Shown here: one piece after another, positions 1-8,634 of the stretch | Numbering within the stretch: position 1 is the first letter of the stretch | Layout of the letters: every line of letters starts with the position of its first letter | Source of the DNA: Deltaproteobacteria bacterium | GTDB taxonomy: Bacteria > Desulfobacterota_D > UBA1144 > Nemesobacterales > CSP1-2 | Reading direction: 5' to 3' | Assembly: GCA_016187835.1 (NCBI GenBank) | Contig: JACPIY010000023.1 | Location: forward strand, 1-36,751 | Length of the DNA: 36,751 nucleotides | Notes under the pieces: model-generated | The model's input: the letters and a program-made list of their open reading frames with translations, nothing else | Database searches by the model: none | What the model was told of the DNA's origin: nothing | Program-made: the position numbers and the translations under genes

Positions 1-267
1 AAGGTGCATTTTCTTGAGTCTTTCACGGCGGCTATCGGGTATGATTTTGTGGACTCTATCAATGAGGTCTATTCCTGAGGCTTCCCTAATCGCTTTTGAA
101 TAGTAAATCGGGACCCTTTTTTCTCTCATGTATTCGATCGCCTTTCTGACTGAAGGTATAATTGCTCTATAAGGCTTTATATTGAAACCAAATTGATCGA
201 ATGAGCCTCCTATGCCGCAAAAGCCATTTTGCATGTCTACTACTAGCAGTATTGGATTAATTTCCAT
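1..267 (-). CDS. Isochorismatase-family cysteine hydrolase, 3' part outside window
   Basis: The translation from the ATG at 265-267 opens with MEINPILLVVDMQNGFC, the first strand of the isochorismatase/nicotinamidase fold. The aspartate of VVDMQN is the usual catalytic Asp. About 89 residues are visible before the window edge, so the lysine and nucleophilic cysteine motifs lie outside and the substrate (nicotinamide, isochorismate or a carbamoyl amide) cannot be inferred. The gene is the last of a minus-strand run. Its start lies one base beyond the stop of the small 269-520 gene (TGATATG), so the two are probably translationally coupled. Family assignment is fairly secure; function is open. 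Confidence 0.8.
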   Translation of the reverse strand, partial: MEINPILLVVDMQNGFCGIGGSFDQFGFNIKPYRAIIPSVRKAIEYMREKRVPIYYSKAIREASGIDLIDRVHKIIPDSRRERLKKMHL

Positions 268-268
268 A

Positions 269-520
269 TCAGTTTCCCTTCTCTATAAAAATCTTTTGGA
301 CGCCATGACTCAAATCTTCCACTTGTAGTGGTTGCGAAAATCTCGTTTGGTGATTTAAACTCCCCAATGCTTCTTTTCTGGTTCTGAGTATAAATGGTAT
401 GAACGAGGAAAATTGATCGATATTTATAAAATCCCCCGGATTCTCTTCCAGCTCTTGAATAGTGCCTTTTATCAAGCTATATAACTTTAGAGTAACTTTG
501 GTCTGCTGGATATAGCTCAT
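269..520 (-). CDS. Small conserved-looking hypothetical protein (83 aa)
   Basis: I start this gene at the ATG at 518-520 (MSYIQQTKV) because AAAGGAGC lies just upstream; the longer frame back to 640 has no ribosome binding site. The product is 83 aa, soluble, with no signal peptide or cysteines. The centre reads FINIDQFSSFIPFILRTRKE, which could form helix-turn-helix or ribbon-helix-helix-like secondary structure, but I recognise no family. The stop is one base from the start of the isochorismatase gene, which argues for an operon and for a real gene. The function is unknown. Confidence 0.55.
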   Translation of the reverse strand: MSYIQQTKVTLKLYSLIKGTIQELEENPGDFINIDQFSSFIPFILRTRKEALGSLNHQTRFSQPLQVEDLSHGVQKIFIEKGN

Positions 521-658
521 AACAGCTCCTTTCTTTGAAGAAAACAATGTTCTTCCACAATAGCTTTGTGAAAGTACTGACAAAAGATAATTATGAATAA
601 AATGTGTATTTATAGGAAATATTTCCAGTGGTCTCAACATTATCTCTTGTTGTTATTA

Positions 659-1918
659 CTATTCCCACATAGAAAATCTCTCTATAAGGTATGGCCTGTT
701 CTTTTCAAATACCTCAGCTTGTTTTTGTACAACGGCCTCTGCTTCATCACTACCCATGTTAATGACCTGCTCACAGTAACTTTTAGTACGACCGAAGTAA
801 AGTGGAGTAATAATATTTACCAGTTGACGTCTGTTTCTCTGCCATAGTTGATATACCACAGAAAAGTCGTAGAGAATCTTACTCCACAGGTCAGCATCCA
901 ATTCTTCTTCCTTACCCGATTCCCAGTTACGGTGGATACTTTCAAGCCTGGACATGTTCTCCGGACTCAGGATGTGGTTGTACATGGGCTTGAAATGATT
1001 AAATCCATCTATGAACTCGGCCTGTAATTTTTTTAAATTTACATTTATAGGCTCCAATTGAGGAATTTCTTCTTTATTGTTAATAATCGGCATGGGTTTT
1101 AGCGAAATATCTTGACGCCATTTGTTTTCATACTTACCCATAAGGTAAAAGAGAGTGCTAATAACCTGATGGAACATGGGGCCGAGGTCATTACCCGGGT
1201 CCTTGGCTCCATGGATCTTTGTTCCCAGATAGGATTGAACCACATTATAACCCTCATTTATGGCTGAGGTTGACATCCAAATATCAATTCCAAATTTGGC
1301 TACATCAGTATCCCAGACATCTTCTCTCATATAAAACTCGGCGAGTTCGGGCGAAAATCCAAAATCGCCTCCTATGGGTTGGCGTAAATCCACTCCATAA
1401 AGGGCTCGGGTCATGGGATAGACGATGTGATTGGTTATAGTACCGTCAAATTTATGCCTACGGTAAAAGGGTGCCACGAATCCAGCTGATTGGTTAAGTA
1501 TAGGTTCTACCATAAGCTTCACCCATTCTGGTGTAATACTTCGTAAGTCTGAGTCGAACATGGCAATAGCCTTAGCATTCAGTAGAATAGCCACTTCAAA
1601 CACTGCACGAAGCGATGTGCCCTTTCCTGGCAATCCGCGGTATATGGTAACGCGTCTTTCAACATTACTAGGAATTGAAGCTTGGTATGCATTTTCTCGT
1701 GTATCGTCCAGAGACCCCCCGTCACTGATGAACACGGCACATTTATGGTCGGGAAAGTATTTTGCTAATCCTTGGGCTGCCTGTTCTACCACGTAGCCTA
1801 TGCTATCTTCGCAGTTGTAACACGGTATACTCACAAGAATGTCCACGCTTTTTATCTTGTTCACCCACATATGCACATTTTCCCTTAATGCTGAAGAATA
1901 TTTTCTCAGAGTTGTCAT
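659..1918 (-). CDS. GT-A glycosyltransferase resembling mannosylglycerate synthase
   Basis: This 419-aa protein has a GT-A/GT2-like N-terminal half: VSIPCYNCED (~29-38), SDGGSLDD (~65-72), GLPGKG (95-100) and the metal-binding DSD at 122-124. Downstream, QPIGGDFGFS (180-189), FGIDIWMS (209-216) and KIHGAKD (234-240) follow the same order as the acceptor/metal region of mannosylglycerate synthases (QPLGGE..., WGIDTLYTF..., KAHR...). No transmembrane segments are visible. The start at 1918 is preceded by AAGGAGG at good spacing. It lies in the same run as gpgS and the gpgP-like gene. I infer that it uses an NDP-sugar and a glycerate-type acceptor and may add a second sugar to glucosylglycerate or make mannosylglycerate. 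A general GT2 role cannot be excluded. Confidence 0.75.
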   Translation of the reverse strand: MTTLRKYSSALRENVHMWVNKIKSVDILVSIPCYNCEDSIGYVVEQAAQGLAKYFPDHKCAVFISDGGSLDDTRENAYQASIPSNVERRVTIYRGLPGKGTSLRAVFEVAILLNAKAIAMFDSDLRSITPEWVKLMVEPILNQSAGFVAPFYRRHKFDGTITNHIVYPMTRALYGVDLRQPIGGDFGFSPELAEFYMREDVWDTDVAKFGIDIWMSTSAINEGYNVVQSYLGTKIHGAKDPGNDLGPMFHQVISTLFYLMGKYENKWRQDISLKPMPIINNKEEIPQLEPINVNLKKLQAEFIDGFNHFKPMYNHILSPENMSRLESIHRNWESGKEEELDADLWSKILYDFSVVYQLWQRNRRQLVNIITPLYFGRTKSYCEQVINMGSDEAEAVVQKQAEVFEKNRPYLIERFSMWE

Positions 1919-2021
1919 GATGTGTTACCTCCTTCTCTATGGTTTTGGTCATTTTAAAACATTTATTCGCCCATAGCCCTTGAATAGATTTATTAAAAAC
2001 GAAAAGAACGCTAGATTACGA

Positions 2022-3035
2022 TTACATAGCTCTATTATTTAAAACCTCTGCCTTTATCAAATTAGTTTTTCCTGAAACACCCACAGGTATACCCGCAGTG
2101 ATTACCACTTTTTCCCCATTATGTACTAATCCAGAATTTAAAGCGTCTGTGATTATCCTCTCAATCATCTCGTCGGTGCCTGTCACACTTTTACTGATGA
2201 TAGGTGTTACGCCCCAAATGAGTGCAAGGCGACGGTATGTGTGCTCCAGTGGGGTTGCTGCTAGAATATCGCTTCGGGGTCTGTATTTTGAGACCAATCG
2301 GGCGGTTGTCCCTGACTGTGTAAAGGTAATTATTGATTCTGCATTTATATGCTCTGCCAGGTTGCAGGCAGCTAAGCTGACAGCCTCGGGTAAGGATTTT
2401 ACATCCCTGGATACAAATCGCTGCGCCCAAACATCGAAAGGAAAACCCGACTCAGCATCTTCAGTGATCCTAGACATCATCTTTACGGACTGGACTGGAT
2501 AATTCCCTATTGCCGTTTCTTCTGCAAACATAACGGCATCTGTACCATCCAAAACGGCGTTAGCCACATCTGTTACCTCAGCCCGGGTAGGTCTGGGGCT
2601 ATCTACCATTGAGCGGAGCATCTGAGTGGCTGTGATAACAGGTTTTCCCACCCTGTTTGATTTTTCGATGAGCACTTTCTGGACCATAGGTATTTTTTGG
2701 AGCGGTATCTCAACCCCCAAATCACCGCGTGCCACCATGAGACCATCTACTACTTGGATAATTTCATCGATATTTTTTAATGCTTCATGTTTCTCAATCT
2801 TGGCGATTATAAGTGTGTTGCCGCTTCCTAGCTCCCTCATGAATTGCTTTACGTCCCGTATGTCATTAGCATTTCTTACGAACGATAAAGCAACATAATC
2901 AACCTCCTGTTCGGATTTCACACCATGAGAAAAATTTAGCCGTGCCACATTCATACCTGTCTGGAGTAGTTGCTCCAGAATCTGAGGTGACCTGGAAGCA
3001 GGACCTATTGTACATACGATTTTAGTCCTTGGCAT
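2022..3035 (-). CDS. pyk: Pyruvate kinase with internal in-frame deletion of the B domain
   Basis: Pyruvate kinase converts phosphoenolpyruvate and ADP to pyruvate and ATP. The N-terminal strand (TKIVCTIGPAS), ARLNFSHG (31-38), IIAKIEKHEA (76-85), VARGDLGVEIP (101-111), ITATQMLRSM and a full C-terminal domain are present. NFSHG at residue 38 runs almost directly into VDYVALSFVR at 45-54. Usual enzymes of ~470 aa have ~135 residues between these points, covering the B-domain lid and the preceding strands with the K+-site aspartate. This copy is 337 aa, and the frame is kept across the junction. The ATG at 3035 is preferred over the TTG at 3047. Activity is doubtful. It may be a decaying gene or an assembly collapse. 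Confidence 0.85.
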   Translation of the reverse strand: MPRTKIVCTIGPASRSPQILEQLLQTGMNVARLNFSHGVKSEQEVDYVALSFVRNANDIRDVKQFMRELGSGNTLIIAKIEKHEALKNIDEIIQVVDGLMVARGDLGVEIPLQKIPMVQKVLIEKSNRVGKPVITATQMLRSMVDSPRPTRAEVTDVANAVLDGTDAVMFAEETAIGNYPVQSVKMMSRITEDAESGFPFDVWAQRFVSRDVKSLPEAVSLAACNLAEHINAESIITFTQSGTTARLVSKYRPRSDILAATPLEHTYRRLALIWGVTPIISKSVTGTDEMIERIITDALNSGLVHNGEKVVITAGIPVGVSGKTNLIKAEVLNNRAM

Positions 3036-3067
3036 AATTAATCCCAAATTATCGGTGCATCAAATTC

Positions 3068-3739
3068 TTAGGAAATCAATATCAAACGCAGGTCCATTAC
3101 ATTTGTACGGGTCGGTCCAGTTATGAGCAGATCTCCGAGCTTTTGAAAAAATGATGGGAATCGTTTTCATTGAGATAATCTTGCTAATCGTCCGCCCTTG
3201 ACTTGAGAGATATGCTTTCTTAAAGCGTTAATCTCGTGAATATTTGCCCCACTCTCCAAGAGGACTTTGGTCACTTGTTGTTTATCTTCAAGAGTCAACC
3301 CCTCCAATGGAGAAGGCATAAGTGCTGAGCCACCTCCAGAGATTAAACAAAAGACCAGATCTTTTTCTCTCGTTTGCTGAAGCAGATCGATGATCTGTTT
3401 GGTTCCGCGTAAGCCTGCATCATCAGGCACAGGATGTCCAGCTTCATTAACTTTGATTATCTTTAGCGGAGCTGCGTAACCGTACTTAACATTGATAATT
3501 CCGTTTTCCAACCGCTCGCCAAAGAGTTCTTCGATAGCTTGAGCCATTGACGCTGAGGCTTTGCCCATGCCGATTACATAGACATTCTCATAATCAGAAA
3601 GATTATAAGTTTGTCCTTTGATTTCTAGTCTGTTGTCTCGGTAATTAAGATGCCGCTTGACCGCAACTACTGGATCTACAGCTTTAAGACCAGCGTGGAA
3701 TATAGCGATAGCATCTCTCCGTAGTTTCGCTAATTCCAT
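3068..3739 (-). pseudogene. Glycerate 2-kinase (GckA/TtuD family) with large internal deletion
   Basis: The open part (3739 to the TGA at 3167) begins MELAKLRRDAIAIFHAGLKAVDP and contains VIGMGKAS, GHPVPDDAG and LISGGGSAL, all N-terminal features of the DUF4147 glycerate kinase family. It stops after VKGGRLARLSQ, where full-length enzymes (~430-450 aa) continue for over 200 residues. Beyond the TGA the same frame reads FFQKLGDLLITGPTRTNVMDLRLILI up to a TAA at 3068-3070 (ends GDLLITGP and TNVMDLRL), which is the characteristic MOFRL-domain C-terminus. The middle of the gene is therefore missing and the junction carries a stop. An intact enzyme would phosphorylate glycerate, the aglycone precursor of the neighbouring solute pathway. 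Confidence 0.8.
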
Positions 3740-3996
3740 AGTTAAAAAAGTATAACAAATCTGCAGGTCCGTAACAAATTTTCTCAATCTTTATGTAGGT
3801 TATAAGTGTATAGAACTGCAAAACTAGGTACGCCTTTTTAGCCATATACTTCTTGGGAATTATTATTTTAAGTTATATAGTTGAGTCAGTTTGAACTTGA
3901 CTATGGAGTTAAATGAAAATATTAGTAACATCCATCCATAACCTAAATTTTTAGTTCTTTCATTTGCTTTAATTCACTCACTTCGTAGCTGGTTAG

Positions 3997-4824
3997 TCAC
4001 AAAATTTTTTCAAACAAATTTAAAATAGCGTTATTCCATCCCTCCGGTCCTATTCCTTCCGCAAACACCAAATTATCAAGTTTTATGCGTGAATCGTATT
4101 GACCGTCAGGCTTCTGAACCAATATTGGTATGTCTACGGCTTCAAGCATAGGAAGATCGTTCAGGCTGTCCCCTATTGCTATGGTCTTTAAGTTTGAGAA
4201 TTTTTGTTTGAAAAGGTTTGTTAGAATCTTTACCGCTTTTCCTTTATCATTGTCACCCATGATGTGGTGAAATATTCCGCCCTCTGTGTGCTTGAATCCT
4301 CTTCGAGTTATCTCATTCTTTTTACGCTCTTTATCGTTTTCGTCTCCATATATGATGAACGGTTCATCATACTCGCGCATAATTGCTAATTCAGCAATTT
4401 CTCGACTGAGACCGGAGACCTCAGAAAGCTCTTCAATTGTCATTTCAGAAAAGCCCTTGACTTTCAAGCTTGCGTCTTTTTTTATGGAATTTAATACTTC
4501 TATTAATCTTTTATGAGGAGTTCCGAGTTCGATTACCTTATAGCTATCTACTTGCCTATCATAGTTGAAGTTATGAGAAAAGTAGGCACTTGGAATAAAA
4601 ATCCCGCCGCCGTTTTCTGAAATAAAAGGCTCGTTATTGTTAAGGAGTTTTCTGTAAAGCTCTATCTCCGCTCTAGTTTTACTCGTGCAGATTACAATAG
4701 GAATGTTTTTAGAGCTTATAAACTCCAGTCCTGATGAAGCGGCCTCGAAAGAATAGGATTCGTAATCAAGGAGCGTCCCATCTAAATCTGTGAATATCAC
4801 AAATTCACTAGGCATTGTCCTCAT
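3997..4824 (-). CDS. gpgP: HAD phosphatase, glucosyl/mannosyl-3-phosphoglycerate phosphatase type
   Basis: This 275-aa HAD-IIB hydrolase has motif I FTDLDGTLLD (D13/D15), motif II IVICTSKTRAE (~58-68), the SENGGGIF signature of the mannosyl-3-phosphoglycerate phosphatase/YedP group, and motif IV IAIGDSLNDLPML. Enzymes of this group remove phosphate from mannosyl- or glucosyl-3-phosphoglycerate. Its start overlaps the gpgS stop by 17 bases, so the two are co-translated and the substrate is most likely glucosyl-3-phosphoglycerate, giving glucosylglycerate, a compatible solute. The second Met (4815) is an alternative start. The gene is full length. Family assignment is firm; the sugar specificity rests on the neighbour. 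Confidence 0.85.
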   Translation of the reverse strand: MRTMPSEFVIFTDLDGTLLDYESYSFEAASSGLEFISSKNIPIVICTSKTRAEIELYRKLLNNNEPFISENGGGIFIPSAYFSHNFNYDRQVDSYKVIELGTPHKRLIEVLNSIKKDASLKVKGFSEMTIEELSEVSGLSREIAELAIMREYDEPFIIYGDENDKERKKNEITRRGFKHTEGGIFHHIMGDNDKGKAVKILTNLFKQKFSNLKTIAIGDSLNDLPMLEAVDIPILVQKPDGQYDSRIKLDNLVFAEGIGPEGWNNAILNLFEKIL

Positions 4825-6016
4825 CTACCACTTGCTTTAATTGATCGAGAAAATCCGGTATCGCCGAGGTCACTCTATTCCAGTTGGGAATGAGCGGGGC
4901 GCCAAGCGGGTCTTCAAGAAAACTTTTACTGGCAATCCTTATCCCTTTTACAAATGTCTCGACAGCAAGTGACTCTTCGTGCCTGTCAAAAAACAAGCTG
5001 TTTATTGCTGCATCGTCATTGTATACCTTTATCGTATCCTGAGCGGTTCTGAGATAAGTTGCAATAAGCGTATTAAAAAATCCTTCCGAAAATACTATTC
5101 CTTCAGCGGCGAGCATTCTAAAGAGCACCTTTGAAATATCCACACACATTTTAAGAAGTCCTCCTTCAGGATTATCCGCAGACAAATCTTGGTGTTTATG
5201 TTCGTAGTTATCGCAGAGATCCACCTGACAGATTCTCCTTGGGGCAACATTTCTAAAAACCTCAGCGAGAACTCCCACTTCTAATCCCCAGTCGGAGGGA
5301 ATACGATTTACCCTTGCCAGATCCGCCTTCATTGAAAATTCGCCGGCAAGTGGATATCTGAAGCTGTCAAAATAAACAAGAAAAGGAAGGTAGCCTACAA
5401 TCTTTTTTAATGCCCTTATTATAGGCGTGATAAAAAGTCTCATTACCCGACCGTACATACGGTCAGTCACCCTTGAATAGTAGCCTTTACAGAACTCATA
5501 CTCTAAATTTGGATTCGCGACGGGGTAACATAATCTCGTTAGTAGTTCTCTACTGTAAGTAACAATATCACAGTCATGTAGGACAATAACCTCGCTAGTT
5601 TCTTCCGACAGAACATAGCCGTAAGCGATCCATGCCGCTCTTCCCTTCCCCGGACCGCCGGTTTCAAGCCCGTTTTCTTCCAAGAGCTTAAAAAGGGAAG
5701 CGATTCTTTCACCATCATCCCATATGATTTTCAACCTCTGAGGAAGGACGGAGAAGAATTCTTTCGCGTGTTTAAATTCATAGGCATTTGCTCTTCCCAG
5801 AGTCACCACTATTTCATGTAAGTAACCTACTTTCTTTATTTCTTGGACAATGTTTGTTAAAGCCTCCCTTTTTAACTCCGAGTAAAGACAGGGAAGAACA
5901 AGAGCTATCGGACGGTGTTCGGTGTGCTCTATCAGGTCCTCTTCTAATTTATCAACATTGTCCTTTCTCAACCTGTGTAAAGTAGAAATAAGCTCGGTCT
6001 GGTGAAAATCACCCAT
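4808..6016 (-). CDS. gpgS: Glucosyl-3-phosphoglycerate synthase (GT81)
   Basis: This 402-aa retaining GT-A glycosyltransferase transfers glucose from an NDP-glucose to 3-phosphoglycerate. Visible landmarks are LVLPCLYSE (39-47), the nucleotide-binding GPGKGRA (121-127), the metal-binding DCD (148-150 in VLHDCDIVTY), and FCKGYYSRVTDRMYGRV, which aligns with the acceptor loop of GpgS. LAGEFSM and DWGLEVGVLAE follow in the family order. The start at 6016 has AAGGAGA upstream. It is the first gene of the run and overlaps the phosphatase gene. A palindrome at 6157-6182 separates it from terC. Length and motifs indicate an intact enzyme. Confidence 0.92.
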   Translation of the reverse strand: MGDFHQTELISTLHRLRKDNVDKLEEDLIEHTEHRPIALVLPCLYSELKREALTNIVQEIKKVGYLHEIVVTLGRANAYEFKHAKEFFSVLPQRLKIIWDDGERIASLFKLLEENGLETGGPGKGRAAWIAYGYVLSEETSEVIVLHDCDIVTYSRELLTRLCYPVANPNLEYEFCKGYYSRVTDRMYGRVMRLFITPIIRALKKIVGYLPFLVYFDSFRYPLAGEFSMKADLARVNRIPSDWGLEVGVLAEVFRNVAPRRICQVDLCDNYEHKHQDLSADNPEGGLLKMCVDISKVLFRMLAAEGIVFSEGFFNTLIATYLRTAQDTIKVYNDDAAINSLFFDRHEESLAVETFVKGIRIASKSFLEDPLGAPLIPNWNRVTSAIPDFLDQLKQVVDEDNA

Positions 6017-6156
6017 TTTGTTTTCTCCTTATTGTCAGTTACTGTGAGGAAAATAACTTTCCTCGGAAAAAACATCAGCTCAGAGGGATTAGGAAGTCGA
6101 AATAAAACTATTCCATTTATTATTATAAACGACATAATTAGGGGTCTCAACATCTG

Positions 6157-6182
6157 GCAGGGACAGGTCACCCCGTCCCTGC
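6157..6182. repeat. Short palindrome, dispersed family
   Basis: The arms GCAGGGAC and GTCCCTGC match perfectly around a 10-nt loop. It sits between the 3' end of terC and the start of gpgS, so it could terminate terC transcripts. Confidence 0.7.
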
Positions 6183-6221
6183 TAATATTCCAGAAATAGT
6201 TTTATTAGTATTTTAAGGCTC

Positions 6222-7178
6222 TCATTCCTCTACCGAAGGGTTGTTTGGTATTGGACTGATTTCTTCCGTTTTTCGCGGCATAATAGTAGAGGCTATCATA
6301 GATATTGTAAGCACTCCTACGATCACGCCGAGGGCAATTTCAACGGGCACTTCGTAGAATTTGGATATAAGCATTTTTACTCCCACGAAGACGAGGATAA
6401 AAGAGAGCCCGTAATGAAGATAGTGAAATAGCTGCATAATCCCTGACAATGCAAAAAAGATTGCCCGTAATCCTAGGATGGCAAATACATTTGAGGTATA
6501 AACAATAAATGGATCCGTGGTAATAGCGATAATTGCAGGAATCGAATCCAAAGCGAACATAACGTCTGTTGTTTCAACAACCAAAAGCACGATGAAAAGC
6601 GGTGTGGCAAAGTATCTTTTATCTCGCTTTAAAAAAAACTTGCCTTCCTTGTACTTCCTCAAAACCGGCATAAATCTACGGAAGAGTTTAATCACCGGGT
6701 TCTTTTCGGGATGAATCTCTTTGTCCTTTTCCAAAGCCAGTTTGATGCCGCTAAAAATTAGGAACCCCCCGAAGATATATATGATCCAGTGAAACTTCTG
6801 TATTAGCGTTATACCGGCGGCAATGAAAATCGCGCGCATGATGACCGCGCCGAGAATGCCCCAAAAGAGGACCCTATGCTGGTACTTGGATGGAACACGA
6901 AAGTACGAAAATATCAGCAAAAAGACAAATAGGTTGTCCACGCTTAGAGAAAGCTCGATTAGATAGCCGGTGAGAAATTGTATTGCTATCTTATGGCCGC
7001 TCCATATGTAGATCCCAAGATTAAAGAGAAGAGCCAGGCTGATCCAGATAGCACACCACACGAGTGATTCTTTGAACTTGATTATATGTGACTTACGGTG
7101 GAAAACGCCCAGGTCTAAAACCAGCATCGTAATTACAAAGATGTTAAAAGCAACCCAGAATATGACTTGTTGCGACAT
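6222..7178 (-). CDS. TerC/Alx-family integral membrane protein
   Basis: The product has about 318 aa and eight or so hydrophobic segments. It contains the family signature LSLSVDNLFVFLLIF near residue 80 and a second acidic stretch, VETTDVMFALDSIPA, near 200. TerC/Alx proteins are linked to manganese export, tellurite resistance or support of membrane protein insertion. Which applies here is unknown. The ATG at 7178 is chosen over the TTG at 7184 because AAAGGAG lies at the right distance. The gene stands alone between the solute locus and a divergent unknown gene. I looked for a yybP-ykoY manganese riboswitch in the 5' region and did not see one. Family assignment is secure. Confidence 0.9.
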   Translation of the reverse strand: MSQQVIFWVAFNIFVITMLVLDLGVFHRKSHIIKFKESLVWCAIWISLALLFNLGIYIWSGHKIAIQFLTGYLIELSLSVDNLFVFLLIFSYFRVPSKYQHRVLFWGILGAVIMRAIFIAAGITLIQKFHWIIYIFGGFLIFSGIKLALEKDKEIHPEKNPVIKLFRRFMPVLRKYKEGKFFLKRDKRYFATPLFIVLLVVETTDVMFALDSIPAIIAITTDPFIVYTSNVFAILGLRAIFFALSGIMQLFHYLHYGLSFILVFVGVKMLISKFYEVPVEIALGVIVGVLTISMIASTIMPRKTEEISPIPNNPSVEE

Positions 7179-7471
7179 TATCAACTCCTTTTATATAAGA
7201 AGGCTGTTTGGGGGTGATGCGATTTTCCCTATAACCCTTTTCTTGATGGCCAAGCTGTTTTCTAAATGACAGCAGATTTCAGTGAATGAATATTCAATCA
7301 AAGTTTTCTCTTCGTGGGTTTGAAACATATTGCTTAAAACAAAATATTCTACCTTACTTCTCCTGACTATAAAGGAATTTTTCTAGTCATTTTTTAGGCC
7401 GTCTAATTTTACACTTGATTTCCTTGTATAATTTGCTAACTTGATAGCATATTATGTTGAAGAGGTTCGAG

Positions 7472-8101
7472 ATGATCATGTTTAAAAACTTTTTATTATT
7501 TTTGACAATGGTTCTTTTTGCCACTACGGCTTATTTGAATGAGCTGGACACCAAAGATAACACTTCTCCTCTTGGATTTAAATTTGGAATTTCAAAAAAA
7601 CAGGCGGAGCAGATCATAAAATCCAAGGGTAAAAAGATCGTGGAGAAAACAGTTGACTCCAAGGAAATTAAAACAATTATGATAGAGGGAACAATCGTAA
7701 AGCTGCCATTGGGACATAGTTATTCGGACCTACAAACACGGCTTGAATTCTATGATGATGAACTCATGTCTTCTTCGCTCATCTTTAAATCCGATGACTC
7801 ATCAAAAAAAGAAGAACTCGAAGCAGAGCTTTCCAGTTTTCTAGGCGATCTGTATGGGCAGCCTGCGGAGGTGGAAGATGTACTGGATTTTACCACATTG
7901 ACCTGGCACATACCTGATCTTAAGGTAGTTCTTAGTACAAATCCAAATAATAATGTAACAAAGGTTCAGTATATTTATGAGCCCGTTAATCAAAGCAGGG
8001 TGGACAAAGAAATTCAACTAAAACAAAAGGGCAAGCCTGAGGATCCAGCCAAGAAGATGTTTATAGATGGGAATTACAGCGCACCCAATAGACCTTTTTA
8101 A
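7472..8101 (+). CDS. Secreted or membrane-anchored hypothetical protein
   Basis: The gene encodes ~209 aa. The ATG at 7472 has GAGG upstream; ATGs at 7454 and 7478 are alternatives. An N-terminal hydrophobic segment (FKNFLLFLTMVLFATTAY) acts as a signal peptide or anchor. The rest is polar, with GFKFGISKKQAEQII (~37-51), a pattern often seen at the start of periplasmic domains that respond to sequence drift, and a lysine-rich tail. There are no cysteines. A TATAAT box lies at 7427-7432 but has no convincing -35 box. I recognise no family. It is convergent with the lipoprotein gene at 8117. Confidence 0.65.
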   Translation: MIMFKNFLLFLTMVLFATTAYLNELDTKDNTSPLGFKFGISKKQAEQIIKSKGKKIVEKTVDSKEIKTIMIEGTIVKLPLGHSYSDLQTRLEFYDDELMSSSLIFKSDDSSKKEELEAELSSFLGDLYGQPAEVEDVLDFTTLTWHIPDLKVVLSTNPNNNVTKVQYIYEPVNQSRVDKEIQLKQKGKPEDPAKKMFIDGNYSAPNRPF

Positions 8102-8116
8102 TATAGTTTATTCTGC

Positions 8117-8617
8117 TTAATACTTAGTGCACCGTTTTAACTCATCAAGATTTGAATCATCCGGTTTGAGAAATCTGTATGCGTGCGCCCATTCGTGCTT
8201 GAGAAGCGGCAAAGTTCTTTCTCTATTAAAAGCCCTATAGGTAACGATTATAAGCTCATTTCTTGAATCGTATTCACCGTTGCATCTTCCCCCGTGGTAC
8301 TTACATTCAAAAGTGCCGTTTACAACCGATATTAAATTGGTTCTGGCTTTAGAGCCCTTATCCCTTATATTCATGCATCTACTAAATTCTGTGAACTGAC
8401 TGTCCACTTCCCTGATGATTTTTCCACTTTTATCTGACAGAGATTTAACGGTGGTTACTTTAAACTTATAAAGTGGAGTAGTTACTTGAGGAAGACTTTT
8501 TAAATCCTCTTTTTCCACATCTTTGGGATCTATTACGCTGGATACCCTTCCCACATTAGCGCATGAGGTAATCATAGGAAGAAAGAGTAAGAACACCAGG
8601 ACTACTTTTCTCATCAT
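8117..8617 (-). CDS. Lipoprotein with HExxH zinc-metallopeptidase motif
   Basis: The 166-aa product begins with a lipoprotein signal (VLVFLLFLPMITSC, Cys19). Residues 141-145 read HEWAH, a match to the HExxH zinc-binding motif, in the context LLKHEWAHAYRF typical of small metallopeptidase domains. Further cysteines at 81, 105, 112 and 163 could form disulphides. A candidate third ligand is E159, but this is a guess. The start codons at 8617 and 8614 are both possible, with AAAGGA upstream. It sits 17 bases after the FIST gene and may be co-transcribed with it. I assign a putative envelope peptidase; no known family is claimed. Confidence 0.65.
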   Translation of the reverse strand: MMRKVVLVFLLFLPMITSCANVGRVSSVIDPKDVEKEDLKSLPQVTTPLYKFKVTTVKSLSDKSGKIIREVDSQFTEFSRCMNIRDKGSKARTNLISVVNGTFECKYHGGRCNGEYDSRNELIIVTYRAFNRERTLPLLKHEWAHAYRFLKPDDSNLDELKRCTKY

Positions 8618-8634
8618 TGTTTTTCCTTTCTGTT

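Noticed and set aside
593-847. Small plus-strand frames opposite the glycosyltransferase gene
   Set aside because: They are antisense shadows with no ribosome site or recognisable protein pattern.
7179-7471. Manganese (yybP-ykoY) riboswitch upstream of terC
   Set aside because: I could not find the conserved loop sequences on the minus strand.
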